DNA from: Apostichopus japonicus
Taxonomy: Eukaryota > Echinodermata > Holothuroidea > Aspidochirotida > Stichopodidae
Assembly: GCF_037975245.1 (NCBI RefSeq)
Contig: NC_092567.1
Location: forward strand, 22,963,376-23,027,375
Length of the DNA stretch: 64,000 nt
Direction of reading: 5' to 3'
The notes under the pieces were generated by a model. It made no database searches. It was not told the DNA's origin and saw only the letters and a program-made list of their open reading frames with translations. The position numbers and the translations under genes were made by a program. Positions 26,101-40,700 of the stretch are shown here, piece after piece. How positions within the stretch are numbered: position 1 is the first letter of the stretch; each line of letters opens with the position of its first letter.

Positions 26101-29100
26101 CAAACCAAGTTACCCTCTCAAAGTAAAATTGAAATAGATCATAAGGAAAAGTTGAGTCATTGCTAATGCTTTACCTGACTCAGGTTGACTCGAGTCAATG
26201 TACAATATCAATGGAGAAAAAGTTGATAAACCTGGTCGAGTCGCAAAACACTTTCTGAAATTTGCTGACTTAGTCTCAGCTTGTTACAACACTGATTTAT
26301 AACAACCATTCTTGACAACCTTTTTTGGCCTGTTTTCTTGTTGAGACTTTTAGACAGAAACTATCAAATCTCTTGTTTAAACAGAGCCGGATATTTTCAT
26401 AATCTAGGTTTGGAAAGATTTGACATTCAATGCTATTGATCTTTTTAGCTTGATGCCTTTTTATGACTGTCCTGTTTCTTTATGATGGTTTAAACTATAA
26501 AGTTATCTAAACATTAAAGCATGAAATTTAGTCCTAAGCATCACCGTACTATGCACAGGTATCACACATCTATATAGTTCCCTTTGAACTGTGATTTATA
26601 AATCAGTGGTGTTTTATCTGGTACAAGCAATGGTTACTACCATGGTCTCATAATGCATTATACTTCTAATTAATAATAATAATAATAATATTCCACTTTT
26701 ATATAGCGATTTATACCAGCATTAGGTCTCAAAGCGCTTTAAAGACGATATGTTACCCCTGGTCAATGATAACCTGTCCCAGAGACGATCCCTCCACAGG
26801 ATCATGATATCATTTACTTTTCAAAGTAAGAATATAGTTTTGGGTAACTGGCAAGACAGAAATATGACAGGTCATGCAAGCAGTGAAATACATAAATGAA
26901 GAAAACTACAGGTAAAGTATAATAGATTATAGAAGAGTAAGCATATATGTTGAGTAATATAAATGTGATCTACTAATCTACTATATACTGTCACTAACTA
27001 TTACAATTGTCCTGTTTACTTTAATAAATGTTGCAATCAATTACTTCTGTGAAAGTATCTTTTTTCTGTCCAATTATTTTGTGTTCTTTTGAAGAGTATT
27101 GGGCCAAGTATGACCAAAAAATCCAATACAAAATGTAAACAAACATACTCAAATTTCTGAAGCTAACTTGTTTTTCAACTATATCTATGGACAGTTATGT
27201 GATATTTCGTAAAAATGTTTTTCTCACTTTTTGGGGGGGGGGGGTAATTTCTTGTTAAGTATTGCATCAACTTTATGGCATAGTTTGAAATTATATAACA
27301 AAATGTAAATAATAATAAGAAAACAGGAAATTGTTGTTGTAATGACTTTTTGCCTCTCTTTAAACTATATGATGAAGAATGTTAGCAAGGTATGAGACTA
27401 GCAATATTACAAAGTTTGCTGTGGTATAAATGCAACACATTAAATACTTTCAGAACATTTTTTTTAAATTTTTTTTTAAGGTGTCAGCATTTTGGCATCT
27501 ATCTGGATAAGTTGCTAGTAAATGTGAGAACATGGGTGCATTAAATCAGGATGGGGCCAGATATACAAGGACAAAGAAGGGTGGGGGGGCAGGGAAAGGT
27601 TCAGGTGAGTATTAGAAAGGTAGTAATAAAGCAGCTGAATATGTCTTTCTCTACAGGAGAGGAAGAGGACAAAATAGGAGAAGGGGAACATGGGGAAGAA
27701 TATTGGAACATTTTTTTAATTTTCATGATGTTGTATGTTTTCACTAGTATGCAAAATGTGACTACGTTGTATGATTACTGTGAAATTATGTAATACTCAA
27801 GTGTGAGTAACAATGGAGAATGTTATAGAGAAGGAAGTGCTATCTGTAATAATGACAGTAATGGCTACTACTGACTTCATGAAAACTTACTGTACGTGTA
27901 AGTTATAAATCTAAGCGGGTGCCAGTAAACTTGACTCGGCACTTAGAAAGTGCCCACTTGTAATTTATCTCCCTGCAATGTCATCACTGGACAAACTGGT
28001 CATCTACTCATCTTACCCCCCCACCCTCCCTCCCCCTCCTAGTTTAACTTCCAAACATGCTTCAGAATGAAAGTTGGCAGGGAAGTGGGATCGATTAATT
28101 TGGAGAGATAATTTTGCAGGATGATTCATTATTGGACTTGTATCTATCACAGAAATGGTGTTAATGGAAGCTACGTTCAGAGTTGAGTGGATTTGAAGGG
28201 ATTTGTTTGAGAGCCAGTTGACATACAGTTACTAGAGTAATGGTGTTAATGGTAAGCCCATTGCAGAGAAGAGTATATCTGTAGGCTGTTACCTTCATCA
28301 AATCTGTCCAAAGTACGAGATCCTTGAAAGGAATTATTTCTCTTCCTTTCTTTGTGAGAAAAGACGTCTAACCAAAATACAAAACATTTATATCAACAAA
28401 AAGGACAGTAAACAACAAAACAAAAATTTCAATCAACATCTGACATTTCTATAAATGCATTGTAAAATTACTTTTCACGTGAGAGCTTACAAAACATTTA
28501 GTCTTGACTATCAAGTTTAGCCTAGCTGTATATAACACATATATAGTACATGGTAGTGATATGTTCAGCCTAGAAGCAGATGAAATAAACCTTTCCAATG
28601 TATATACCTGAAAAGTTCAGATCAAACATAACCATTGGTCTGTTTTGTATTTTATGGGTGGAAATCATGATTATTAATACTGAATTAATTCAATTATACA
28701 ATATATTGACAGCAAAACATGATTAAGTGAATAGAGGTTCACAGAGAAAAAAAAGACAATTGTAATTTTTCTCATCACAAAGGCTAGGGGTCACATGACA
28801 TCAGGGTATAATTTATCCAGTATCATATCACAAATTGCTATTCAAGATGGTCAAATATCTATACAGTGCAAAGATGTGTAGCAGCTTTTTACACAGTAGT
28901 AGTAGTAGTAGTAGTAAGTTGAGTCTTGTCTATCCGACAGGCTCAGTGATTAACCTCCGCCACGTATCACGATCTTGTGCAAGGGTTATTGCTTCCTTGA
29001 AATTGTTAATGTTACACAGGAACACTACTATTTTCTCAGAGACAAAATTCAGAGATATCCAAACTGCTACACAAAATTTGAGCAATAAATTATTCCCTGG

Positions 29101-31767
29101 ACATATGTAACAATTCAACTTATCGCAGAGTTTTTCAGATATTGCGGAAGGGACTGCTCGATGAAATTTATGCCGCTCTGAGGCGACCGACGAAGAAATA
29201 ACTTTGAAAACATGATATTTGTAAAACGAGAAGATTACTTAGCACTCACGCAAGTTCTAAAGTCTCACTTTAACTCTCGGTTAACAAGTTCCCAGAGAAT
29301 GCGATTGTTTTCATATCACGAATTGGGAATGGATATCGGAATTTTAAAGATGGGGACAGATGACATTGTAATGTATAAACAGTTGCAGTTAACTTTGGAA
29401 TTTGCAAGCGTGGTGACAGACCGTACTCCCCAAAGATAATTCTGCTCAGCTAGAAAACATGATGTTTGGTAGAAAGAGACAACTAATTAAGAAAGAGAGG
29501 ATTAATTAACAACGACAAATTCACAAACTTAAACCAAAATGAAGATTAAACTCACCTTTTCTGACTCTTCTGCTTCTTTCAGTTTCGGTGTGCTCGGTTT
29601 CTTACATTTCTCTTCCTTCTTCGGAGTACTTGGTTTGACTTTCCCTGATCCTGTACTCTTTTCTTTTTCTTCCTTGATCTTTTCTTTCGATTTCTCTAGA
29701 CTGTTTCTCTTTTTATCTCTCTCTTTCCTTGTCTTTAACTTCTTCTTTTTGGTCAGCTTCAATACAAAATGATTACTTAATTAACTAATTAATTAATTAG
29801 AAGACTTAGCAGTTTTGCAGTCCCTACTTTTGTTATAACAATTATATCATTACTACCATCAGCCTATTCTAAGGAACTAATTTGCAGTAGTTTCCATATT
29901 CCATAATATTTGGTGAATTTTGTCAACTATTCGGACTATTCGGACACAATGAAGGGGTGAGATTTCATACTGCTCACTCACTCATACATTATCTTTACAT
30001 GATCGTATCAAATTTAAAACTCTTGATTCCTTATGGTCCTATCTATAAATTTGTTTAAATCATATATTGAACTAAACTGAAATGAAAACGTGGGCATAAA
30101 AGCAAAAGGTAAATGTGGCAAATGAGTGAAAAGAATTAGCCTTAGTTCCTCAACCATTCACCCCTCTCTTCCCCTCCCCCAACCACATGGCCTGCTTCCC
30201 ATCCAATCAGATGTATCTTATATTTGACATGTAAGCATACATCAGTACTGATCAGCAAGCCAATAATATTTTCTTGTGACAAGGATCAAATATCAAATGG
30301 TGATATTTCACATTTTGACATAACACCACTAACTCTCCAGCCTCATCTGTTTCCTTTGTACCTACCCTCCCTCCCCCTCTATGCACCCCTCTCATCACCA
30401 AATATCTCCTGGATGGTACCTACCTTTGGTGCTAGAGCAATGAGGTGGACAGGCAACCCGTCATCAGCAGAGCTATCGGAGCCAGTGGTGCTACAGAGTA
30501 GAAATGCAAAGGGCAATATAGTTCAAACGAGGCAAAACTGCTGCCTTCCTTATAAGACTTCAAGTAAAAAGATTGGCTTTATTTACTCAATTTAAATACC
30601 TAACAGTCACTTTCCACCAATTCCACTCAAATGAACCAGCACGATATATTCGATGCATGAGTGCTATGAATAAGTTTCCCTTCCCCTAAAGGGCTAACTG
30701 TTAGCTGTTAGAGCTAGCTGTTAAGCTGTTAGGGCTAACTGTTAGCTATTAGGGCTTGCTGCTGGTTGTTAGGGCTGTCTGTTAGGGTTGGCTGTTAGGG
30801 CTAGCAGTTAGGGCTAGCTGCTGGCTGTTAGGGCTAGCTATTAGGGCTGGCTGCTGGTTGTTAGGGCTGTCTGTTAGGGTTGGCTGTTAGGGCTAGCTGT
30901 TAGCTAGTCTTAGTCACAACTGCTATACCTGCTTTGTACACATAAAGCAGTAATTTAGGCTTTGAGGTCACAGTGAAAAAGACATGGAGACAAAAGTTTC
31001 ATTTGTTATAAAGACGATGCCAACTCTCATATACAAATATATAATACCATAATACCATCGAGAAAATAAAACACTTCAGTTGCTCTGTGTTTTCTCAAAT
31101 ATTTCTTTCATATATATTATATTATCTAATTATCAACAAAATAACTTTTCCTACCAAGGAAAGTACAGAACATAAATATTTACTAAACATTAAAAGTTAA
31201 AATAAAGTTTCATAATAGCACTTAGTGGATCAGTTATCCCAATTTCATTGAGTCATCAAGCTTATACATGAAGGCAACTCATCATACCCTTGCAAGCAAA
31301 GCAAGAGTTTTCTCAGCTAGCTGTTTACTAAGTTGCTTTTTCTATCATCTCCATTACTCAACTATATTTTGGCATTTCCTTCAAAAACACAGATAAGATG
31401 ACTTCTCAGGAGAAACAGGCATATCATTTCTACTTTCAAAAGTCTACTTAAGACCCATTTTTTCGCTTGTTCTTTTGTAAATTAATTTACTTTCTTTGTA
31501 AAGCGCCTTGAGCAGTGACTTTTGTTTACTGATTTGGGGCTATATAAGTCTCATTTATTATTATTATTATTATTTGCTCACTATTTTACGAGCGAAATGA
31601 GAGTCGTGGATAACTGAAGTTACTTCTTACCTTGACTCCACTCCAGAGGTATAGTCCTGGTTGAGGTCCACTGTGCCCCCCTCTGGGAGGGGAGTCCCTA
31701 TCCTCTCAAGGTGATTCAGAATGTCTTCTCGTAGCTTCTGCTCCAGCTCTTTGTATATCAGATCACT
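17156..31767 (-). CDS. AGBL2: Carboxypeptidase gene, long C-terminal extension, exons 17-29
   Basis: After the catalytic domain come an exon with [17 protein letters not shown] (31631-31767), an acidic-serine exon [20 protein letters not shown] (30424-30490) that matches vertebrate AGBL2, and a lysine-rich exon (29556-29756, residues about 678-744, [18 protein letters not shown]). Nine further exons follow with low-complexity, probably disordered sequence. They include a PPPPPRKS segment (21696-21877), a 1422-nt exon (17987-19408, residues about 1117-1590) and a last exon ending NQQTRKK and TGA at 17156-17158. Vertebrate AGBL2/3 proteins are roughly 900-1000 aa, so this tail is several hundred residues longer. 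I recognise no domain in it. Phase agreement across all joins supports the model, but transcripts could differ. Confidence 0.78.
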
Positions 31768-34700
31768 CTGAAACAAATTTCCAAAGGATTGTCCGTGTAA
31801 GATGTTAATGAAAAATTGGGAGGGATCATTTCGAGGCCAAAATTTGAAATTGAGAAATTGAGGGCAGGCTTTACCATGTGACAGAGAATCAGATCCATAA
31901 ACTTGATACATAAACTTGATACATAAACTTGATACATAAACTTGTATTGGATGGCAGTATTATTGACCCTAAGGCCATTTATCTACTGACAGGATTCTAA
32001 ACTCTCTAACTGGATTCAAATTTTACTAACAGAAAAAGCAACTTTTCCACATCAACATGGCACTGGAACTGCTCCCATCTTTTGCACACACCCTTCTCCC
32101 CACCCAACCCCCCCCCAAATCCCTATGGTAAATTTAAGTGAATTAGAGCCTCATTTTATTTCATTCAATGCAACATCTCTCAAATACCCTTAATGTTCAG
32201 AGATACCAAATAAAAATATAATATGTGGATGTTTACCTTGGTCTGATCTGGATCACAGTAATCCAGTAACGAATCACAGAAGTGGTAGCCCATAGCCTCA
32301 TAGTCCACCGTCCTGAAATGGTAGAACCTACAGTCGCCTAACGTGGAACCACAGAAGGTAGCCTAGAATGGTTGGAGAATTGATAACAAACAACCTGAAA
32401 TGGTAGAACTTACAATCACCTAACGTGGAACTACAAAAGGTAGCCTAGAATGGTTGGAGAATTGATAACAAACAACCTGAAATGGTAGAACTTACAATCA
32501 CCTAACGTGGAACTACAAAGGTAGCCTAGAATGGTTGGAGAATTGATAACATAGAACCTGAAATGGTAGAACTTACAAACACCTAACGTGGAACCACAGT
32601 AGGTAGCCTAGAATGGTTGGAGAATTGATAACATACAAATTGACCACAAAATAATTTAGTAACATAAATGTAAATCTATATCTCACAACACCCAAGTGAA
32701 CAAAAACAACAAGCCCTGCCAATAAGCCAAACAAAAACAAAATAAATGACAAAGACAGAATTTCCTTTTTAATATTAAAATCGTTGGTGAACCTAAATTT
32801 TGCATATCATTAGCATTTTAATTTTACTTGCTACAGCTAGTGTTTAACAATATTTAATGGTTTCAATATGGCAGCTTCCATACACTGATGTTCAGCCTAT
32901 ATTCCATGCCTAGCAACAGGATTTTACAGCACCATGCATGTATTAATCTTGGCCTTTCTGTCGTTGCATGTCAAATGTCACTGCTTCTATACATTGGCGG
33001 ATACAACTAGGATAGTGTGATAATATATAGTGATGATATTACTTCTGTTACTGGATGGCTAAAAATCAAACCAGATTGTTTACTTATTTAATTAATTTAA
33101 GTATACTTTTATTTTACAAGTTGACACACCTCCATGGTATAGCTGTTCATTATTCCCATCTGCCACATAACCACACGGCCAGTCCCTTCCTTGTTCTTCT
33201 GCACTTTGTACTTGCAGTTCGACACACTGAACTGTAATACAGAATAAACAATAAATAAATAAACAATAAACTAGTAAAAAATAAAATAGAGAATAAACAG
33301 ATTATACCCAGCAAAACATAATCACAAGCAAAAATTTTTTTTTAAAAATCAGACAAACTGTCAGGCCTTGTGATGCTAGCTGCCATAGCAACAACAGATC
33401 TTCAAATTTTAGTATTCTAATTGAGATAGATGAAAGAAATGTTAAATAAAACAACGATTCGTAAATAACTAAATTATGTTTCTCATTATAGCTAATCCTG
33501 GACAAACCACTACAATTTACAACGGATTTAACAACGGATGCGTTTCTAAGCAAATTTAAGCCGATTGCTCACATCTCATTAATTTCTCGCTGCAATAAGT
33601 CATACTATGTTTTCTGTCGCGGAGACTACCCTATGATTACCATACCTTTTCGGCTGCATTCTTTCCTAAGATGATCGGGAAAATTCTCTCCTTAAGCCTG
33701 TCTTTCTTACTCTTCTTGTTCTCACAGCCGTACATAAAGACGTTCTGCTTACGGCTATGACCATGGAGGTCACAGTAGACCGCGACTTCCCTCTCTTCAA
33801 GCAACCTGATTGCAAAGAAATGTAAAAATACAAACAAGATCACATTTTCAAATTTCTCTCTGTATGAAAAAACTAGATGCTAAATTTGCCAAGCTCATTT
33901 TGTTAACATAAAACATAAAAATATGATCACCAAGTTGCGTTGGATTGGATCTTTTGTTTATTCATTTTACGGCTCATTTTTCTGAATATAGTTCAGTGTT
34001 CATGACTTCATATTGGACTGATAAAAATGACTCCAACGAGACCCGGACATGATGATGAGTTTAGCGAAATGATCTCACAGGCGTGACCATTACAGGGAAT
34101 AACTTATCTGCTATCGCATCACAAAATGTTATGCAAACTTGGCAAATTGCTATACAAGTGTAAGACGTATAGCATCGTTTAAGTACACAGGAGCCATAGA
34201 ATTTTATACAAAAGTTCAAGAGCCTTCAGATCTGCTAGAACAAAATTTGAACATTAAAATTATTCTCTGCACAATAAGTCTGGATTAACAGAAATATGAG
34301 GTAATGAGGGGTTAGCAAAAATGTGATCACAGTTGTAAGTTGAATTATATAAGGATGTATATCAGATCCTCCTGCAAGCAGGAACTCGCGAAGAAGCCTC
34401 ATTGGCTTATCAAAGCCACAAGCTGACCGAAGTCAGTCTCTTACATTCATATTTAACGTCCATGATTATGAATTGTCAATTGTCAACCACTCTGTAACTG
34501 GACGACATGCATTAATCTTGGAGTGACTGAAACTATGATTTAGTCTATTTGTTGGTTTATTCTTGAGTTTACATTAATTACCAAAAAAAAAAATAAACCC
34601 ACCAGATGTCAACTGGCAAATTTGCTCCTAAAACCTAGGCTAATGGTTATCAGCATGACATGAAGTAACCAATTGAAAGGTTGTATGTAAACGGAATGAA

Positions 34701-37700
34701 CGTAAACCCCCCCCCCCCCCCAGAAATGTCTCTTTTTGTGGTACTTTTACAACTTACTTTTTAATCATGGATTTAGTATTTGACACAGACGGGAAGGAAT
34801 CTTTCAACACAGAGCGGTAATTTCTGTTTAAATCCCGACCTGCCAGAGAGCACCGGTAGTTACCGACTATGACACCGTCTGGGTTAAGCATTGGTACGAT
34901 CTTGAAGACAAATGTATCTCGCAGCAGCTGCAGAACAAATTTATCAATTAGCTCATAAGTATGATTAATATGATAACAGAATCAACCACTTTAAAGCTAC
35001 TTGATATAATTCAAAATTAAGAATTTCAGTAAATATTTGATATACTTTCTTTTGACGTTACAAGAGCTTTGTAGCTTTTTAAGCTTCAAAGGGTCATATT
35101 TCAAGGCATAAATAACATTGACATTGACATCAATAAAGATGATATTTTTAAGCTCCTTGAGAGTACATTCTTTTAGAGGTTGCACTTTAGCTCCACGACC
35201 CCCACAGTAAGAGATAAACAAAGTAGTATCATTATCTAAGACCCTGGTCACGCGAACATTTTTACAGACATAACGATGGTCCGACCATGGTACGGTTTGC
35301 GTGTGACCGCTCTCTACTATGGTCTGAAGATCGTCCGACCATCGTCCACTAAAGATGGTAATAAGCATTGTTAGCCCCGAATTAACCCTGGTCCGACCAT
35401 CGTTAGCTGGAAGAACCACGCGTGTGACCGCAATTGCGTTGTCCAGCTATGCATTTTAGCGTAAACACTGACATCATCTACTACTTACAACTAAAAAACC
35501 TGTGAAACATCGTCAAAACCATGACCCTTGACCGACCCTACGCAACTGCGCCTCATAGCTTTGCAAAAGCATAATTTATTCACTGATGCATGTGTCCGCG
35601 AATAACGATCGTCCGAATATAATACAAAGTCGTATGAGTACGTGTGACTGCTACCGTAGTTAGTTTAATATGGTCGGACTATAGTTAAGAAACGATGGTC
35701 GGAAGATGCAATTTTATACGTGTGACCGTGGTCTTAGACTGCAGCAGCTGCAAAGTACCCTGCAGCAAGGCTGAATAACAAACAATAGAGATCATCTCTG
35801 CACAAACAACAATATGCCTAATGTGTGAAACTGCACAGAATAAAGTGATTACATCCTATGCATCCTGGCTGCAGTATGCTGCAGCCCCCTCAGCATCCTA
35901 GTTTTGACACAGTAACTAATCTGCTTTCGATCCACATTGAGGGTTACTTAAGCATCTATAGGAGGAGAAGACCTAAACGTGGATTACATTTTCTAATCAA
36001 CTTCAAGTAAATTATTTAAAACAAAAGAGGTGTCTGTGCAAAGGAGATAGTCACCTTTGCATCAATAGAATCACTGGTGAGGTAATCTAGGAACCCCTTC
36101 ATCATCCAACTGGCGTTTGTTTCACCTGGGTGCACCCTCGCTGTCAAAACAACAGCTTTCTTTCTCTAGAAGGTAAAAGTAACAAGTGAAAAGTTTAGTC
36201 ATGTTTTTCTGTTTGTCACAAACATTAACAAAATCCAAATTTGAAGGCCATACCATGCACAATCGTGTTACACAATACTATCTTTTTTATTTTTTATTAC
36301 AATAATAATCTTTGGTACGATTCCCTAAGTATGCATGGATAGTATACAACAGACCATTGCAACCTAACACTCATAGAACAAATGCCGGTCATAAATGGTG
36401 TGCACTCATATATGTTCACGGCAAATTACTGATACGTGTACAGACAGCGAATGAAAGGTTAACACAATGCCAGACAGCATGCCTTATTATAGTGAGTGCG
36501 CATAGAGGTACTGTACGTAGTCAACAAGCAGTTGTATATAAAGATGAATCGAAGTAGAATGCGGAATGCTTATATTCAAAACTATCACCATAATAAGGAA
36601 TTACGTCCTAATCAGGCAGAGTCCCCTACAGAAGCGTGTGTACATATATGATTGATAACGAACGGTTGGACATGTCCTTATTTAAGGTAGAATGCACTGT
36701 GGTAGGGAGTGTACCGAACTGCATATGCAAACAACAACGAACAGTTGCATACATCCTCATCATGGCAAAATGCATTATGGTAGTGTGTGTAGATATCTGA
36801 TTGATAAAGGAACCATTGAACATATTCGTATCACGGTAGAATGCACTGTGGTAGTTTGCATACATAAACTACATATACGAATGACAACGAACAGTTGTGT
36901 ACATTCTTTTCATGGTAATGAATCCCCTACAGTACCCAGTGTTTAGATAAAGATTGACAAAGGAAGGGTTGAACATGTACATATCACAGTATAATGCTCT
37001 GCGGTAGTTTGCACACATAAACTACATGAAAGACAATAAACAGTTGCATACATCCTATCCATGGTATAGAATCCGCTGCAGTACCGTGTGTACATTATGA
37101 TTGATAAAGGAACCATTGAACATATCCCTATCACGTTAGAATGCAATGCGGTACTTTGCATACATAAGCTACATATATGAAAGACAATGAACAGTTGTGA
37201 TTATCCTATTCATGGCAGAATTTCCTACAGTAGTCTGTGTATATAGTTGAACATATCCATGTAATAGTAGAATGCACTGAGGTAATGTTTGTACATAAAC
37301 TACATACGTGAAGGACAACGAACAGTTGCATACATCCTCATCATGGTAAAAATGCATTATGGTAGTGTGTGTAGATATCTGATTGATAAAGGAACCATTG
37401 AACATATTCGTATCACGGTAGAAGGCACTGCGGTAGTTTGCATACATAAACTACATATACGAATGACAACGAACAGTTGTGTACATTCTTTTCATATGGT
37501 AATGAATCCCTACAGTAGCGTGTGTACATATTTGATTGACAAAGGAAGAGTTGAAGATATTCGTATCATGGTACAATGCACTACGGTAACGTGCGTATTA
37601 AACTATATACATATTTGAATGACAACGAACAGTTGTTTGCTCCTTATTATGGAAGAATGCTCTGTGGTAGTGTGTGAACAGAACTACATATTAGAATGAC

Positions 37701-40700
37701 AACAAAGAGTTGCATACATCCTATTCATGGTATAGAATCCCCTACAGTACCCAGTGTGTAGATATATGATTGATAAAGGAACCATTGAACATATCTGTAT
37801 CACGTTAGAATGCAATGCAGTAGTTTGCGTACATGTACTACATATTTAAAATGACAACAAACAGTTGCATACATCCTATTCATGGCAGAATCCCCTACAG
37901 TAGTGTGTGTATATAGTTGAACATATCCATATAATAGTAGAATGCACTACGGTAATGTTCGCACATTAACTACATGAAGGACAACGAACAGTTGCATACA
38001 TCCTTATCATGGTAAAATGCATTATGGTAGTGTGTGTAGATATCTGATTGATAAAGGAACCATTGAACATATTCGCATTATGGAAGAATGCTCTGCGGTA
38101 GTCTGCGCATGTAAACTACATATATGAAGGACAACGAACAGTTGCATACATCGTTATCATGGTAATGAACCCGCAACAGTACCCTGTGTTTAGATATAGA
38201 TTGACAAAGGACTGGTTGAACATATTCGTATCATGGTAGAATGCTCTGCGGTAGTTGCATACAGAAATATATGAATGACAACAAACAGTTGTGTACATCC
38301 TATGCATGGCAGAATGCACTACGGTGTGCGGTTGATTGATAACGAATGCTTGCATATATTCTAATCCTGCAGAATGCACAACTGAAATACTACATGTACA
38401 TTTAGCCTACCAACGTTTCTATAAATGCTATTCCAGATAACATGCCCTACTCTCATGTCTACGAACACATTGAAATTTGTACACACACGTATTTTAATAC
38501 ACCACTTTAACAACATGTAAAACGAACTAAATGCACGTACATAGTTAGTCAATTGACGAATGCGCACATGTATTTACAATAACATAGTGTACATGTACGT
38601 ATGCGTATTGTGAAGGCAATAATACACTTCACGTAGTTACGTTATAGCTTCAGGTGGTGTGCAATTCTGTACAGATATATGCTTCTATGACAGTTCCCAT
38701 ACGTACTATTTATACCATTACGATGTGCGCTAAGGGACGTATACATGCATCTCCAGTCAGTCTATAAGATCTCAAGTGTAATGTACATTACATGAACAGT
38801 GACAAAATAAATGCTATGTGTAGTCAGAATAACATGTCTCACACATAATAAATGCAAGGATGGGTTTCATATTTATGTAAATTACCGTTTAACTCTTTAC
38901 CCTAGTCAGTAGACAGGTCCAATTAAAAAAACTGAGCAAAAACATTGAGCAAAAATTTGAGACAAAAATTTTTTAGCAACAAACGATGATTTCAGGGAAC
39001 AACTATAACCAAATTTTGGGCAATTTTCAAAGTCTTCATTTCCCAACCTTAGCATCCTCTGGATTCCTGGCAGCTGAAGTGATGGTCAGAATGTAGATGA
39101 GGTTACCGGCTAGAGACCGACAAAGGACCCTCTGCTTACAGTATTTACTCCTTACTGGATCGTTAGAGAGGCGGAGAAGATATTCCTGACAGGGAGATAA
39201 ATGAGAATAATAATGAGAATAATAATATATATAATAATAATATATAATAATATATATATTATAATAATAATAATATAATATAATAATATATTATAATAAT
39301 ATATTATAATAATAATAATAATATATATAATAATAATAAATGATAAATAATAATAAATGAAGAATAATAATAAATGAGAATGAAAGATAAATGAGAAGAG
39401 AGAATATCCAACATCAAAGGCAACTTTAGCAAACATCAGAAATACAATTTGTGACTTTCCATATCTATTATGACCTCTGATAAATGTTCTTACCTTATCA
39501 GGAAAAATATTTTTTCATGACATTTTTTTTACAGGATTAAAATCATGTTTTTTGCATTTTCAAGGGAAAGTTTCCACAGGTAGCATATCTGAAATCTAAT
39601 AAGTATCTTTTTCAGAAATAACTATCTTTTTAAATAACGATACACACATATGCCGAAGATATCCCACCACCTGCCCCCTCCCCTTTTTCCACCCTAAAAA
39701 CTAATCAAGTTTGAAATATTACCTGGAGGTCGGAGTAAGTATATGGGTAGCAGTGAGCAAAATAGCATGTGTCCCCGTCGTGAGGGAATTGGCAAATCCA
39801 TGTGAGGGAATAGTAAGAGCGGTCTCCTTTCACATCTGTCCGTCTGGTCCAAACAATCAGAAGAAAACGAAAAATGTCTCTGAGAATCCATTTTTGATGC
39901 AACAAATTCAAACAATTGGTCTGAGCAATTAAATTTAATTAATTTCAGTTACTCATCCTAAACTTAATGAGATACACTTGTTATACACTATTATACACTA
40001 GACATGCCAACACAACATTCAACATGTATGTATGCATGTATGTATGTATTTTAGATCCTCCTGCAAGCAGGAACTCGCGAAGAAGCCTCATTGGCTTATC
40101 AAAGCCGCAAGCTGACCGAAGTCAGTCTCTTAGATTCATATTTAACGTCCATGATTATGAATTGTCAATTTTCAACAACTCTGTTACTGGACGACATACA
40201 TTAATCTTGGAGTGACTTGTCAACACAACATGTCACATGTCACAACATTCAATATGTCAACACAACATACAACATGTCAACAAAACAAGACTAAGGAGAA
40301 GGAAGGACTGGATGAAGAACATTACAGAAATAGAGGTTTGGTAAACAGTTAAAGAAAATGCTGACCTCATGTCGTTTTTGTAATATTTGATTTCATCTCC
40401 TAGTCTTCGCCATCCTATCTTCTTGGTCTTGGCTTCCGTATCAGAGTACATCAAGGGTTTCATACCACAGTTGTAGAGACTGCCAGGCTGTGAGAGGATA
40501 ACGTCAGATGGATTGAAAGCAAATGAAGATAATCAAAATTATTCAACTATTAAAGGCACTCTGTCATAAGGATAGGCTGCAGCAGCTGCAAAATCCACTG
40601 CAGCAAAGCTGAATCAAACTTTAAACAATAGAGATTATACCTGCAGACCAGCAGCGCCTATTCAATCAATCAATCAATCAGAAGACATTATATAACGCCA

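Noticed and set aside
28293-28367. Reading frame [19 protein letters not shown] as certain carboxypeptidase coding
   Set aside because: It needs phase-1 junctions on both sides while both neighbouring exons are phase 0. It was kept only as a doubtful exon in the compatible frame.
29212-29439. Plus-strand 75-codon frame ([16 protein letters not shown])
   Set aside because: It is fairly protein-like but lies in a carboxypeptidase intron with no splice context or recognised family; chance cannot be excluded.
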